From Heliobacterium chlorum (GTDB taxonomy: Bacteria; Bacillota; Desulfitobacteriia; Heliobacteriales; Heliobacteriaceae): DNA of 64,000 bases. The first letter of the stretch is position 1, and each line of letters opens with the position of its first letter. The notes under the pieces are model-generated. The model searched no databases and was not told where the DNA came from. It saw nothing but the letters and a program-made list of their open reading frames with translations. The translations under genes and the position numbers were made by a program. Location of the stretch: assembly GCF_014502795.1 (NCBI RefSeq), contig NZ_JACVHF010000003.1:1-64000 (forward strand), in the 5' to 3' direction. Shown here one piece after another: positions 34,098-43,670 of this stretch.

Positions 34098-34577
34098 ATG
34101 CCTCGAAAAACGAACGCAGCCCGGTTGCTAGATCAATTAAAAATCCCTTACGAGTTAAAAGAGTATATGGTAGACGAATCTGATTTGTCGGCAGGCACGG
34201 TAGCAGAAAAAATCGGTTTTCCGATCCGTCAAGTCTACAAAACCCTCGTTGCCAAAGGTGATAAAACCGGGGTTATTCTAGCTTGTATCCCAGGAAATCA
34301 GGAATTGGATTTAAAATCCCTGGCCTCCTTAAGCGGAAATAAAAAAGTAGAGATGGTGGCCCTTAAAGAAGTGCAGCCACTTACCGGATATATCCGAGGC
34401 GGCGTTTCTCCGTTAGGTACGAGAAAAAAGTACCCCCTGTACGTGGAAGGCGAGATCGAGCAATTGGAGAGGATATCGATCAGTGCTGGAATACGGGGTT
34501 GCCAAATCATCCTCTCCCCTGCTGATCTGATTCGGGCTACGGAGGCGCAATTAGGCTCGATTTCGAAAGACGAATAA
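34098..34577 (+). CDS. ybaK: Cys-tRNA(Pro)/Cys-tRNA(Cys) deacylase, YbaK/EbsC family
   Basis: The 159-residue product contains the YbaK core: [10 protein letters not shown] (with the conserved Lys), [35 protein letters not shown] and [12 protein letters not shown]. YbaK hydrolyses tRNA-Pro mischarged with cysteine. ATG start behind GGGTAGGA. It is divergent from rsbR and convergent with purL, sharing one terminator. Confidence 0.93.
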   Translation: MPRKTNAARLLDQLKIPYELKEYMVDESDLSAGTVAEKIGFPIRQVYKTLVAKGDKTGVILACIPGNQELDLKSLASLSGNKKVEMVALKEVQPLTGYIRGGVSPLGTRKKYPLYVEGEIEQLERISISAGIRGCQIILSPADLIRATEAQLGSISKDE

Positions 34578-34628
34578 AAGAACCGTCCCATAGGCTTTGT
34601 CAGCCAAATGGGACGGTTCTTTTCTCTT
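34576..34628. terminator. bidirectional terminator between ybaK and purL
   Basis: AAAAGAACCGTCCCAT (34576-34591) pairs with ATGGGACGGTTCTTTT (34608-34623), 16 bp perfect, with T-rich flanks on both strands. Confidence 0.9.
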
Positions 34629-34631
34629 TTA

Positions 34632-37600
34632 TTAAGCTCTAAAATAATTGACACCTGATTCGAAGATGGGCTGATCCTTTTCGCCCGGTACGTTCAGAGC
34701 CAGGCCATTCGTCATGCGTTCCGAATGACCCATTTTACCGAGAACACGGCCGTCTGGGCTCGTGATACCTTCGACGGCCTCAAAAGAGCCATTGGGGTTA
34801 AAGCGAATATCGTTGACAGGCTTGCCGTCAAAGTCGACGTACTGTGTAGCCACCTGACCGTTGCGGAGCAAGCGGTCGAGAACTTCTGGAGGAGCCACGA
34901 ATCTTCCTTCGCCGTGAGAAAGGGCAACCGTGTGAATATCACCAGCGTTCATCGAGGCAAACCAAGGAGAAAGGGTGGATACTACCTTTGTCCGGGTCAT
35001 ACAGGAAATGTGACGTCCGATCTGGTTGTACGTCAATGTGGGGCAGTCTTCCGTAATGTCAATAATCTCACCATAAGGCACGAGACCGAGTTTGATCAGC
35101 GCCTGGAATCCATTACAGATACCGAGCATCAGACCGTCACGATGTTTGAGCAGTTCCGAGACAGCCTCTTTCACCCGAGGGTTTCGGAACATAGTAGCGA
35201 TGAATTTCCCCGAACCATCCGGTTCATCGCCGGCACTAAAACCACCGGGAATCATGACAATTTGGGCGGACTCGATCGATTTGACCATGGCTTGAATCGA
35301 TTCTTCCACGTCACTCGGTGTCAAGTTCCGAATGACCAAAGTGTCAGTCATGGCGCCCGCTTTTTCAAAAGCTCGAGCCGTGTCATATTCGCAGTTCGTT
35401 CCCGGGAAGACCGGGATGAATACCCGAGGTTTGGCGATCTTCACAGCCGGTCGATGAGAGTTCCGTTCCCCATAGACGACCTGTTTCACTTCACCAGGAG
35501 CGGTTTTTACAGAGGTTGGGAAGATCTTTTCGAGTGGCTGTTCCCAGGATTGGCACGCTTCTTCCAGGCCGATTGCACAGCCTTTATATTCAATTGCTTC
35601 TCTTTCCCAGGTACGGCCCAGTTGAACAAAAGGCACCGTACCAAAGGCATCGGAAAGATCTATACCGGCGTCCATCTCAAGAATGATAGAACCGTAGTCG
35701 GCGCGGAATAGCTCACTCGCCTCAATGGTATCTTTGAAAGCTACACCAATGCGGTTGCCAAAGGCCATCTTGCTGATAGCGGCTGCAATTCCTCCGAATC
35801 CAACTGTGTGAGAGGCCCGCACTTTCCCGGTGCCGATGAGTTCATAAATTTTATCATAGTTTCTCATTAGAGCGTCAAAGTTGGGAATTTCCTGTTCGTC
35901 CCGTGCCGCTGGAATGAGCACTACCGGATTGCCGGGTTGTTTAAATTCCTGTGAAACGGTTTGGTTCGCCTTCAAGATACCGACGGCGAAAGCCACCAGA
36001 GTCGGCGGCACATTCAGGTCTAAGAAGGTACCCGACATGCTGTCTTTACCACCGATAGCTGGGATTCCCAATTGTTTCTGGGCAAGGAAAGCTCCGAGGA
36101 GGGCGCTAAATGGCTTCCCCCAGCGGGTTGCGTCTTTGCCGAGCTTTTCGAAGTACTCTTGTAATGTGAGGCGAACACGACGATAGTCGCCTCCTAAAGC
36201 GACTACTTTGGAGACCGCTTCCACAACAGCATAGAGGGCGCCATGGAAAGGACTCCATTTGGCCAACTGCGGGTTATAACCGTAGGACATCACTGTGGCC
36301 GTTGTCGTTTCTCCATGCAAGGAAGGGATTTTGGACACCATGCCTAAAGCAGGAGTGGCTTGATGTTTTCCTCCAAAAGGCATGAGTACGGTTCCGCTAC
36401 CGATGGTGCTGTCAAATCGTTCTACTAACCCCTTTTGACTACAAACGTTCAGGTCTTCCAGGTTCGCTAACCAAGCTTTGCGCAGGTCCGGAAGTTCTCT
36501 CTGTACCGCCTCAGGCAGGCTGCAAAAATAGTTTGCTTCCCCTTCCGGTGCATTGACGTGGACATTTGTATACTGTTTGACACCGTTTGTGTCTAGAAAA
36601 TCACGACTTAGATCGACGATCGGTCGATTCCGCCAGAACATTTTCATGCGACGGTCCCCGGTGACTTTGGCCACGAGATTTACTTCCAGGTTTTCTTCAC
36701 GGGCCAATCGGGAGAAGTGCTCCGCATCTTCAGCCGATACGACGACAGCCATACGCTCCTGCGATTCGGAGATGGCCAACTCAGTGCCGTCAAGGCCTTC
36801 GTATTTTTTAGGGACTGCATCCAGATTGATTTCTAATCCCTCTGTAAGTTCGCCAATGGCAACAGAGACACCACCGGCGCCGAAATCATTGCATCGTTTA
36901 ATCATCCGGCTTACTTCGGCATTTCGAAAAAGGCGCTGAATCTTTCTTTCTGTGGGGGGATTGCCCTTTTGCACCTCGGCGCCGCAAGTAAAGAGAGATT
37001 CAGCCGTGTGTTCTTTCGAGGATCCGGTGGCACCTCCGCAACCATCGCGACCTGTTCTTCCCCCGACGAGAAGAACCACATCACCCGGCTCGGGATGTTT
37101 GCGAACCACGTTCTCTTTTGGCGCTGCCGCGATGACGGCGCCGATCTCCATCCGTTTGGCTACAAACCCCTCGTCATAGACTTCGGCTACTTGGCCTGTG
37201 GCTAATCCGATCTGATTGCCGTAGGAACTGTAACCGGCAGCAGCACCGATCGTGATTTTCCGTTGCGGCAATTTGCCTGGCAACGTTTTTTCCACGGGCG
37301 TCCGCGGATCGCCGCTTCCGGTTACACGCATCGCTTGATAGACGTAGGAACGTCCCGAAAGGGGATCGCGGATCGCGCCGCCGAGGCAGGTGGCAGCACC
37401 CCCAAAAGGTTCTATCTCTGTCGGGTGGTTGTGGGTCTCGTTTTTAAACATGACGAGCCATTCTTCCCTATGGTCGTCGACATCTACATCGACAACGATG
37501 CTGCAAGCATTCACCTCGTCCGACTCATCTAAATCGTTCAGAAGCCCCCGTTTTTTCAGCTCTTTCATGCCTATAACAGCGATATCCATGAGACAGATAT

Positions 37601-38414
37601 CGCGCTCTTTATCTTCATAAACAAATTGACGAGAACGAAGATATTCTTGATAGGCACCTTCTATCGGTTGACTGAAGCGATCTTTTTCGATCGTCACATC
37701 TTCCACTTTCGTCAGGAATGTGGTGTGACGGCAATGGTCAGACCAATAGGTGTCGATGACACGGATTTCGGTGATCGTAGGGTTTCGTTTTTCCTTACCC
37801 TGGAAATACGTCTGACAAAACTGTAAGTCTTCAAAACTCATAGCCAAGCCAAGATCGCCCATAAGTGCCTTTAATTCGTCTACAGATGCGTCAACGAACC
37901 CATCCAAGGTTTTTACGTCGTCGGGAACTTCCGACACCATCGCCAAAGTGACCGGCTTTTCCATCGCCGCTTCCCGTGATTCGACCGGGTTGATGCAGTA
38001 GGTTTTGATTCGTGCAAAGTCATCGTCCCCTAGAAGACCTTGGAGAAGGATGACTTTCGACGATAAGATGGTCGGCCGCTCCTTCTGGGTCAAGATCTGG
38101 ATGCACTGCGCAGCTGAATCAGCCCGTTGGTCATACTGACCGGGCAGATACTCCATGGCAAAAAAGCGGCTCCCGGACTCAAGAGGAAGTTCTTCATCAT
38201 AAACAAGATCCACATTAGGTTCAGAGAAAATTGTTGTGCGAGCCTGTTGGTACTCTTCGTCTATTATACCGGAAATATCGTATCGGTTTACGATACGGAC
38301 ATTCTCCAACCCTCGTATACCGAGATTATCCCTTAAATCACTGCACAAATGCTGTGCTTCCACATCAAAACCTTTGCGCTTTTCCACATAAATTCGGCGG
38401 ACTTGGCTGTTCAT
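34632..38414 (-). CDS. purL: phosphoribosylformylglycinamidine synthase, single-chain PurL with glutaminase domain
   Basis: The 1260-residue enzyme makes FGAM from FGAR, glutamine and ATP in purine synthesis. The PurL part has the HNHPTEIEPFGGAATCLGG motif (about residues 345-365) and two ATP-domain repeats. The C-terminal PurQ-like glutaminase has FPGTNCEYDTA, GGFSAGDEPDGSGKF and the nucleophile Cys in MLGICNGFQAL. Most Firmicutes use separate PurS/Q/L; this long form is common in Clostridia. ATG start with GGGGG upstream. It stands alone, not in a pur operon, and no purine riboswitch is visible in its leader. Confidence 0.96.
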   Translation of the reverse strand: MNSQVRRIYVEKRKGFDVEAQHLCSDLRDNLGIRGLENVRIVNRYDISGIIDEEYQQARTTIFSEPNVDLVYDEELPLESGSRFFAMEYLPGQYDQRADSAAQCIQILTQKERPTILSSKVILLQGLLGDDDFARIKTYCINPVESREAAMEKPVTLAMVSEVPDDVKTLDGFVDASVDELKALMGDLGLAMSFEDLQFCQTYFQGKEKRNPTITEIRVIDTYWSDHCRHTTFLTKVEDVTIEKDRFSQPIEGAYQEYLRSRQFVYEDKERDICLMDIAVIGMKELKKRGLLNDLDESDEVNACSIVVDVDVDDHREEWLVMFKNETHNHPTEIEPFGGAATCLGGAIRDPLSGRSYVYQAMRVTGSGDPRTPVEKTLPGKLPQRKITIGAAAGYSSYGNQIGLATGQVAEVYDEGFVAKRMEIGAVIAAAPKENVVRKHPEPGDVVLLVGGRTGRDGCGGATGSSKEHTAESLFTCGAEVQKGNPPTERKIQRLFRNAEVSRMIKRCNDFGAGGVSVAIGELTEGLEINLDAVPKKYEGLDGTELAISESQERMAVVVSAEDAEHFSRLAREENLEVNLVAKVTGDRRMKMFWRNRPIVDLSRDFLDTNGVKQYTNVHVNAPEGEANYFCSLPEAVQRELPDLRKAWLANLEDLNVCSQKGLVERFDSTIGSGTVLMPFGGKHQATPALGMVSKIPSLHGETTTATVMSYGYNPQLAKWSPFHGALYAVVEAVSKVVALGGDYRRVRLTLQEYFEKLGKDATRWGKPFSALLGAFLAQKQLGIPAIGGKDSMSGTFLDLNVPPTLVAFAVGILKANQTVSQEFKQPGNPVVLIPAARDEQEIPNFDALMRNYDKIYELIGTGKVRASHTVGFGGIAAAISKMAFGNRIGVAFKDTIEASELFRADYGSIILEMDAGIDLSDAFGTVPFVQLGRTWEREAIEYKGCAIGLEEACQSWEQPLEKIFPTSVKTAPGEVKQVVYGERNSHRPAVKIAKPRVFIPVFPGTNCEYDTARAFEKAGAMTDTLVIRNLTPSDVEESIQAMVKSIESAQIVMIPGGFSAGDEPDGSGKFIATMFRNPRVKEAVSELLKHRDGLMLGICNGFQALIKLGLVPYGEIIDITEDCPTLTYNQIGRHISCMTRTKVVSTLSPWFASMNAGDIHTVALSHGEGRFVAPPEVLDRLLRNGQVATQYVDFDGKPVNDIRFNPNGSFEAVEGITSPDGRVLGKMGHSERMTNGLALNVPGEKDQPIFESGVNYFRA

Positions 38415-38479
38415 ATATCTTGTACCCCCTGTGTCAGTTATGGGTTGATTCGCGCTTCTTTGTCTAATTGGCGATTAAC

Positions 38480-38488
38480 ATTATAACA
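38480..38488 (-). promoter_or_regulatory. purL promoter with extended -10
   Basis: Minus-strand TGTTATAAT contains a perfect -10 preceded by the TG extension; no good -35 stands upstream. The start would be about 60 bases before the purL ATG. Confidence 0.5.
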
Positions 38489-38650
38489 TGCGATTCATAG
38501 GCTGCGTGATCAAACATGACAATTTGTAACTGGAAAGCTCTCTTTCATGGGATGGAGAATGGGGATTTTGTTCGAACTTATCGAATCACAGGAGGACTTG
38601 TCGATTGAGATGGAGAATCTTGATACATCTCAGCACAAGGAGATTCATCA

Positions 38651-39604
38651 ATGAAAGACAAAGTTCTCCTCACCCTGGCTGTCGTGGGGCTAGTGGGCAC
38701 TTTTGCAGCCGGAATGTTTTCAATGGAACAAACTCGGGCTGGTGAGAAAGTCTCTTTACCAACAGTTCAAGAAGAGAAGCAGCTATCACCGGCCCTAACG
38801 GCATCGACAGCCTCTACAGAGAAACCAATCGACGAAAAGACCACGGAAAAAGCTGCTTCTGAAGAAGTGGCAAAAAAGCCAGCAAACACTTCGAAAGCAA
38901 CTGTTGTTTCTACAGCAGCGAAAGATTGGTGGATCCCTCGCCACGACACAGGTGTGCCCCCCCAATGGCCCCGTTCCATGACTGAAGCGATTGAACCCTT
39001 TGAACCGTTCTATCGGATACAAACGCAGGAAAAAGTCCTCTATCTCACCTTTGACGAAGGCTACGAAAATGGTTATACTCCGAAAATACTGGCTACTTTA
39101 TCGAAAGAAAAGGTCCCTGCCATTTTCTTCGTCACTGGCCAGTTTGTCAAGTCAAATCCGGAACTCGTCAAAGTAATAAACCGGTTAGGATTCGGCATCG
39201 GTAATCATACCCAAAATCATCCAGACATGACATCACTCAGCTCGGCGAAACAGAAAGAGGAATTGGACAAGCTTAGCTCTTCGGTTCGTCAATTGACAGA
39301 CCGCACACTGAATTACTACCGACCGCCCATGGGCCGTTACGATTCTGTCTCTGTCGCAACAGCTAGTGATTTGGGCATGCGAACTGTTTTCTGGAGTATT
39401 GCCTACAAAGACTGGGAAGTGGACAATCAGGTAGGACCTCAGACCGCCCTGCCAAAAGTGCTCAACCAGATTCACCCGGGTGCTGTCATTCTGCTCCACG
39501 CGGTTTCGAAAGATAATGCAGAGATGCTATCCCAATTTATTCAGCAATGCCGGGACCAAGGGTACATATTCAAATCTCTCCCGGGAGAGCCGTTGCCAAA
39601 GTAA
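38651..39604 (+). CDS. pdaA: spore-cortex polysaccharide deacetylase PdaA
   Basis: The 317-residue product has an N-terminal hydrophobic signal/anchor (about residues 4-24), a Ser/Thr/Lys-rich linker, then a NodB deacetylase domain: LYLTFDEGYENGYTPK, GNHTQNHPD, YRPPMGRYD and HPGAVILLHAVSKDNAE. FDxGYENGYTP and the HPGAxxLLHxVSxDNAE ending are typical of PdaA, which deacetylates N-acetylmuramic acid so that muramic-delta-lactam forms in the cortex. The second acidic position of TFDDG is Glu here. ATG start eight bases after AAGGAG. It supports a spore-forming host. Confidence 0.88.
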   Translation: MKDKVLLTLAVVGLVGTFAAGMFSMEQTRAGEKVSLPTVQEEKQLSPALTASTASTEKPIDEKTTEKAASEEVAKKPANTSKATVVSTAAKDWWIPRHDTGVPPQWPRSMTEAIEPFEPFYRIQTQEKVLYLTFDEGYENGYTPKILATLSKEKVPAIFFVTGQFVKSNPELVKVINRLGFGIGNHTQNHPDMTSLSSAKQKEELDKLSSSVRQLTDRTLNYYRPPMGRYDSVSVATASDLGMRTVFWSIAYKDWEVDNQVGPQTALPKVLNQIHPGAVILLHAVSKDNAEMLSQFIQQCRDQGYIFKSLPGEPLPK

Positions 39605-39615
39605 CTTACATAACG

Positions 39616-39655
39616 ACAAAGCCTTCACCCCTACTGCTGTGGGTGAAGGCTTTGT
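39616..39655. terminator. hairpin between pdaA and the permease gene
   Basis: ACAAAGCCTTCACCC pairs perfectly with GGGTGAAGGCTTTGT. The T runs are short, but the stem lies between two convergent genes and probably ends both. Confidence 0.65.
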
Positions 39656-39658
39656 GAT

Positions 39659-41005
39659 TTAGTCAGCGCTTAGATTTTTGTCGCCCGCCATGAGTGGGTT
39701 GCGATTCAAATACCAGTACATCGGCAGTCCTATGACAGTGATAGCAAGAGCCATCAACGTATCCAAAGGATTATTCATAATCGTGCTGACAATGATAAAT
39801 CCAGATCCCAAAATGGCCACTAGCGGAATAAAGGGATAGGCGGGGACACTATAGCTTCGCGATAGGGATCTATTTCTTTTGCGAAGGATAAAGACAGCTG
39901 CGAAGGCTTGAATATAAAAGAGATAAATGGCGAATATGGCGATATCGGAGAGTCGATCGGGGTCGCCGACAAAGATCATGATTACGGCGAGAATGACTTG
40001 AGACAAAGTGGCAAAGATCGGCGTACCGAAACCTGCATGAACTTTGGACAACAGACCGGAAAGAGGTAACTGTCCCCGTTCTGCCATCGCCAGAGGTACT
40101 CGGGGGAAGGTCAAAATTTTACCGTTCAAACAGCCAAAAATAGACACCATAATGCCAACACTGATGATCTTTCCTCCGATGCCGCCGAAAAGATTAGTAG
40201 CAACGGTACCTGCGGCATTTTCACCGAGTTTAGCGATATCAGCAGCAGGAAGCACATGCATCATGGCAAAGTTCACCGATAGATAGGCCACGGTAACGAC
40301 TGACAATCCGATGATAATCGCCCTAGGGAGAATTTTTGCCGGGTTTTTCATCTCACCAGCCACGAAACCGACTAAAGCCCAGCCATCATAAGCCCACAAA
40401 GTCGCTAAAATAGCCGCTCCCATGCCCGTACGCTCCGTTACCCCGCTCGCCATACCCAGGATCTGGCCGTTTCCTTTCCAAATGCCAAAAATCGCAATGG
40501 CAGCAATGGGTATAAGTTTTCCGGCGGTGGAAATTGATTGAACAAAACCGCCGTACTTTGTCCCCAAACTGTTTACCAGAGCCAAAAAAGCGATCGTACT
40601 TAAACCAATCCATATCTTCCAGGTGGCAGGCAAATCGAAAAAGTGTGCAACTAGAGAACCGAAGAAGAGTCCCAACGCAGCGATAACAGCCGGTCCATAA
40701 ATCAGTGTTTGGACCCACCCGCAAAGGTACCCCCAAACTTTCCCATAGACTTCTTCCAGGTATACATAGAGACCGCCCGTTTTGGGAATCTGAACGCTCA
40801 CTTCGACGATGGTCAACCCGCTGGCCAGGGTGATGATTCCCCCGATTATCCATGCCCAAAGCGCCATCGAAGAATCACCGGCAGCGGTAATGACTTTACC
40901 CGGTTTCATAAAGATCCCTGAGCCGATAACGGAACCGATAACGATCGACATCGCCACGATCAGGCCGATGTCTTTTTTTAGCAAAGCTTCTGTGTTTTGT
41001 TGCAA
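39659..41005 (-). CDS. amino-acid permease, APC superfamily (LAT/SteT-like exchanger)
   Basis: The 448-residue protein has about twelve transmembrane helices. It carries the APC helix-1 motif IGSVIGSGIFMKPG (about residues 21-34), the segment IPKTGGLYVYLEEVYG, and a helix-6 region with ATLWAYDGWALVGFVAGEMKNP. These features match the LAT-type subgroup that includes the serine/threonine exchanger SteT. Substrate cannot be assigned. ATG or TTG start region follows GGGAGGATTATAC. It is transcribed alone behind a good promoter. Confidence 0.88.
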   Translation of the reverse strand: MQQNTEALLKKDIGLIVAMSIVIGSVIGSGIFMKPGKVITAAGDSSMALWAWIIGGIITLASGLTIVEVSVQIPKTGGLYVYLEEVYGKVWGYLCGWVQTLIYGPAVIAALGLFFGSLVAHFFDLPATWKIWIGLSTIAFLALVNSLGTKYGGFVQSISTAGKLIPIAAIAIFGIWKGNGQILGMASGVTERTGMGAAILATLWAYDGWALVGFVAGEMKNPAKILPRAIIIGLSVVTVAYLSVNFAMMHVLPAADIAKLGENAAGTVATNLFGGIGGKIISVGIMVSIFGCLNGKILTFPRVPLAMAERGQLPLSGLLSKVHAGFGTPIFATLSQVILAVIMIFVGDPDRLSDIAIFAIYLFYIQAFAAVFILRKRNRSLSRSYSVPAYPFIPLVAILGSGFIIVSTIMNNPLDTLMALAITVIGLPMYWYLNRNPLMAGDKNLSAD

Positions 41006-41073
41006 CGTATAATCCTCCCATCGTCTCCGTTTAAAAAAGTCCGTTTTTGTTTGTTCCTCGTGGACACTTGTAC

Positions 41074-41102
41074 ATTATACAAGGAACCAATCGGCTCGTC
41101 AG
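41074..41102 (-). promoter_or_regulatory. promoter of the amino-acid permease gene
   Basis: Minus-strand CTGACG (41097-41102) and a perfect TATAAT (41074-41079) are 17 bases apart. The start lies about 60 bases before the gene. Confidence 0.65.
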
Positions 41103-41416
41103 CTATATTTTTATGTTTTTCACACTATACAGAAGAATAACTTTAAATATTTAATATATCGTTACAAATAATCGAACATTCACAACAGTTCGATATCGGC
41201 TTCCACGTTACACCGAAATAATGCTCGAAATCGTCCGGAACGTTGTTTCATAAAATAGAAGGCGACTTTTAAAATAAAAGAAGAGCTGCCAAAGTTCTTT
41301 ATGGCCAGCTCCCACAATTTGACTATGATCCCTCTTTTGAGTTCAACCTTCGTCATAAAAGGATATCTCAAAAGGTCATGATCTTTGAAAGAAATCAATA
41401 GGCTTATAATAATGAG
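41103..41416. other. intergenic region with one doubtful small frame
   Basis: The stretch between the permease promoter and the cyclophilin stop is AT-rich. It holds a minus-strand open frame of 72 codons (41180-41398) with no good ribosome site and no recognisable domain, which I regard as doubtful. No terminator, repeat or RNA gene is evident. Confidence 0.5.
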
Positions 41417-42400
41417 TTACTTCTCTTCGATACTGATAGATTCGATTAAGACTTCTTCCATAGGTTTGCTGCGTTCTCCGCCGGCACTCCAACCGACGGG
41501 CGTATCGGAGATTTTCAGAACTACATCCATACCTTCGCTTACTTTGCCAAAGACGGTGTAGTTGGGATGTTGATTCAAGAACTTTGAATCATCGCCATTA
41601 CAGATGAAGAATTGACTGCCGTTAGTGTTGGGACCCGCGTTGGCCATGGCCACAACTCCAGGACCATAAGGAAGGGCCGGAGGTAGTTCATCGGCGAAAC
41701 GATATCCCGGTCCGCCAGTGCCGTTGCCGGCAGGGTCACCCGTTTGGATCATGAAGTTTTTGATGATCCGGTGGAATCGAACGCCTTCATAAAAGTTATC
41801 CTTTGCGAGAAAGACGAAATTGTTGACGGTAATTGGGGCTTTATCAGCTAACAGTTCGATTTTAATCTGACCCTTTGTTGTATTTACTGTAGCCACGTAT
41901 TTTTTGTTGGAATCGATCGTCATTTCCGGTGGTTTGGAATATTTGTTGTTTTTCATCTTTGTACCGTTCCTTTCTTTTGAGAAAAACTTAGCGATTGAGG
42001 TGTCAGGATTCCACGTAGGGATAAAGTCAAAGAACTGACCAATGACCCCAGAAGGTACCATCACACGACCTTCCGTATTAACTGCTTTGGTAGGCATGTT
42101 AACCCGAACATCGTTAATATATACAAACTGTTGTCCGACAGGAATCCGAATGGTTTTATCTTGATGGTCGATTTGTACTTCTTGATTTTGGTTATCCCAT
42201 ACTACTTTGGCACCAAATTGGTTAGAAATAAACCGAACCGGGACCATGATTAGGTTGTCCTCATTTATGTAGGGCTGAGCATCGGGAAAGTCAATTGGCC
42301 TGCCATCGAGTAAGACCGTTATATAACTGGCACTAGCACTCGTAACAAAAACAACCACCATCATAAAACCGAGAAAAAGGCTTTTAAGATATTTTCTCAA
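41417..42400 (-). CDS. secreted peptidyl-prolyl cis-trans isomerase with copper-amine-oxidase-like N-terminal domain
   Basis: The 327-residue protein starts with a signal peptide (hydrophobic 9-20, cleavage near SASAS). A copper-amine-oxidase-like domain follows (about 28-140) with VPVRFISNQFGAKVVWD and IPVGQQFVYIND, a probable cell-wall or polymer-binding module. The C-terminal cyclophilin domain (about 165-325) has FYEGVRFHRIIKNFMIQTGDP, GPGYRFADE, VAMANAGPNTNGSQFFI and the YTVFGKVSEGMD segment. It should fold exported proteins outside the membrane. TTG start with GGAGGTG seven bases upstream. Confidence 0.92.
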   Translation of the reverse strand: MRKYLKSLFLGFMMVVVFVTSASASYITVLLDGRPIDFPDAQPYINEDNLIMVPVRFISNQFGAKVVWDNQNQEVQIDHQDKTIRIPVGQQFVYINDVRVNMPTKAVNTEGRVMVPSGVIGQFFDFIPTWNPDTSIAKFFSKERNGTKMKNNKYSKPPEMTIDSNKKYVATVNTTKGQIKIELLADKAPITVNNFVFLAKDNFYEGVRFHRIIKNFMIQTGDPAGNGTGGPGYRFADELPPALPYGPGVVAMANAGPNTNGSQFFICNGDDSKFLNQHPNYTVFGKVSEGMDVVLKISDTPVGWSAGGERSKPMEEVLIESISIEEK

Positions 42401-42504
42401 GTATTCACCTCCAATCTAATTTAACAGCAATATATATCATATTACGTTAGCCCTAAAAAGCAAATCCTTTTGATAAGTTTAATTGAGAAAATGGAGGTAC
42501 TCGC

Positions 42505-43620
42505 ATGACCTTTCTACAACCTCTCTCCGTCGTCTTTCGGCAATATGACGTTCATGTAATTTTTTTCCTAAAAAGTCACAGCCACTACGACGCTATCGAA
42601 GCGATGATTCAACATCGGAAAGATCAGACTCCCTTGATAAGGATCATTGTCACCCACACCGACCAAAGTCAAGCCGATATCATCAATGACGCCGCTATCG
42701 TTGAAGCGTTGCAGCGGACGACGATAAACCGGCCTGTCCTTTATTCCCCGATTCGTTATGAACGATCGACCCACCTAGGGAAACCGGAAGTTCATATCGA
42801 GTTTCGGTCCCTGCGAGACGAAGAGATCGTCCTCCATTTCACCGCTGCCCTTAAAACTTCCCAAAGGTATGCCGGACTGATCGATCCCTTACGGCATGCA
42901 GAAAAGGATTCCCTCCCTGTCATGTACCGCGAACGGAGTACCCTCGCCGGCCCGAAAAGTTATGTCATGATCGACAATAGCCGCTGCCAGATACCTCGGA
43001 AAGTGTGGGTACCCCTGTTTTTCACTGGATTAAAAGCTTTTTATTCTGAGGTCTTTAGCATCGGTGTCTTGCGGTCTGATACCCGTCAATTGACGCGGCT
43101 CCATTCTCCATCAGAATTGCTCGTTGGTGAACAATGGATTTATCGGTGTAACGGAAAGGAAATCTGTTATAGATTGCTGGAAGTGACTACAAAAGAATTA
43201 CGAATAGTATCTGTAAATGAACGTATCACAGTATCGAACTGTGCAAAAGGGTTCAAGCTCGCCCGCATCTGTGTAGAATCAAATAGTGGAGAAAAGGGAA
43301 TCGGTCAGTTTCTTATCACCTTTACTCCTCCATTGCCGCTCAGTCAGGTTATTGAAAGAGTGAAAGCAACTCCCTCTTATGTGCACTTCTCCATTTCGAT
43401 CGATCATCATCGTGATCTGGTGAATGGAAAAGTCTATTCAACATTTGAAGGGGATAGGCAGAAACTCTTGCTCGTTCCACAGCAGCCCCAGTGGGCCCTT
43501 AAGCGCCCTCTACGACTATTAATACAAAAAGAAGGGAATCAATTCACTATATCTACTGAACTGATTCCCCAAATTGCACTGCAAGAAGAATTGTCTAAAA
43601 TGAAAAGTCCGGAACAATAA
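42505..43620 (+). CDS. protein of unknown function
   Basis: A 371-residue soluble protein I do not recognise. It has no signal peptide, membrane helix or known catalytic motif. The sequence is rich in beta-type alternation, for example VHVIFFLKSHSHYDAI near the N-terminus and LLVGEQWIYRCNGKEICYRLL in the middle. ATG start with GGAGG seven bases upstream, so expression is likely. It is divergent from the cyclophilin gene and convergent with the Sel1 gene. Confidence 0.6.
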   Translation: MTFLQPLSVVFRQYDVHVIFFLKSHSHYDAIEAMIQHRKDQTPLIRIIVTHTDQSQADIINDAAIVEALQRTTINRPVLYSPIRYERSTHLGKPEVHIEFRSLRDEEIVLHFTAALKTSQRYAGLIDPLRHAEKDSLPVMYRERSTLAGPKSYVMIDNSRCQIPRKVWVPLFFTGLKAFYSEVFSIGVLRSDTRQLTRLHSPSELLVGEQWIYRCNGKEICYRLLEVTTKELRIVSVNERITVSNCAKGFKLARICVESNSGEKGIGQFLITFTPPLPLSQVIERVKATPSYVHFSISIDHHRDLVNGKVYSTFEGDRQKLLLVPQQPQWALKRPLRLLIQKEGNQFTISTELIPQIALQEELSKMKSPEQ

Positions 43621-43670
43621 CCTATCAGCGATCATCCTGCGAGTGCTTGTCCTGCCTTTTTATCGAAAAA

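Noticed and set aside
34725-35711. Plus-strand open frame of 328 codons inside purL
   Set aside because: It is the antisense shadow of the conserved PurL glutaminase and synthase sequence.
38415-38650. Purine (guanine-type) riboswitch before purL
   Set aside because: The leader between the -10 and the start is only about 60 bases and lacks the conserved core, so no riboswitch is claimed.
41180-41398. 72-codon minus-strand frame after the permease promoter region
   Set aside because: No ribosome site, no domain and no neighbour support; listed only as a doubtful frame in the intergenic entry.
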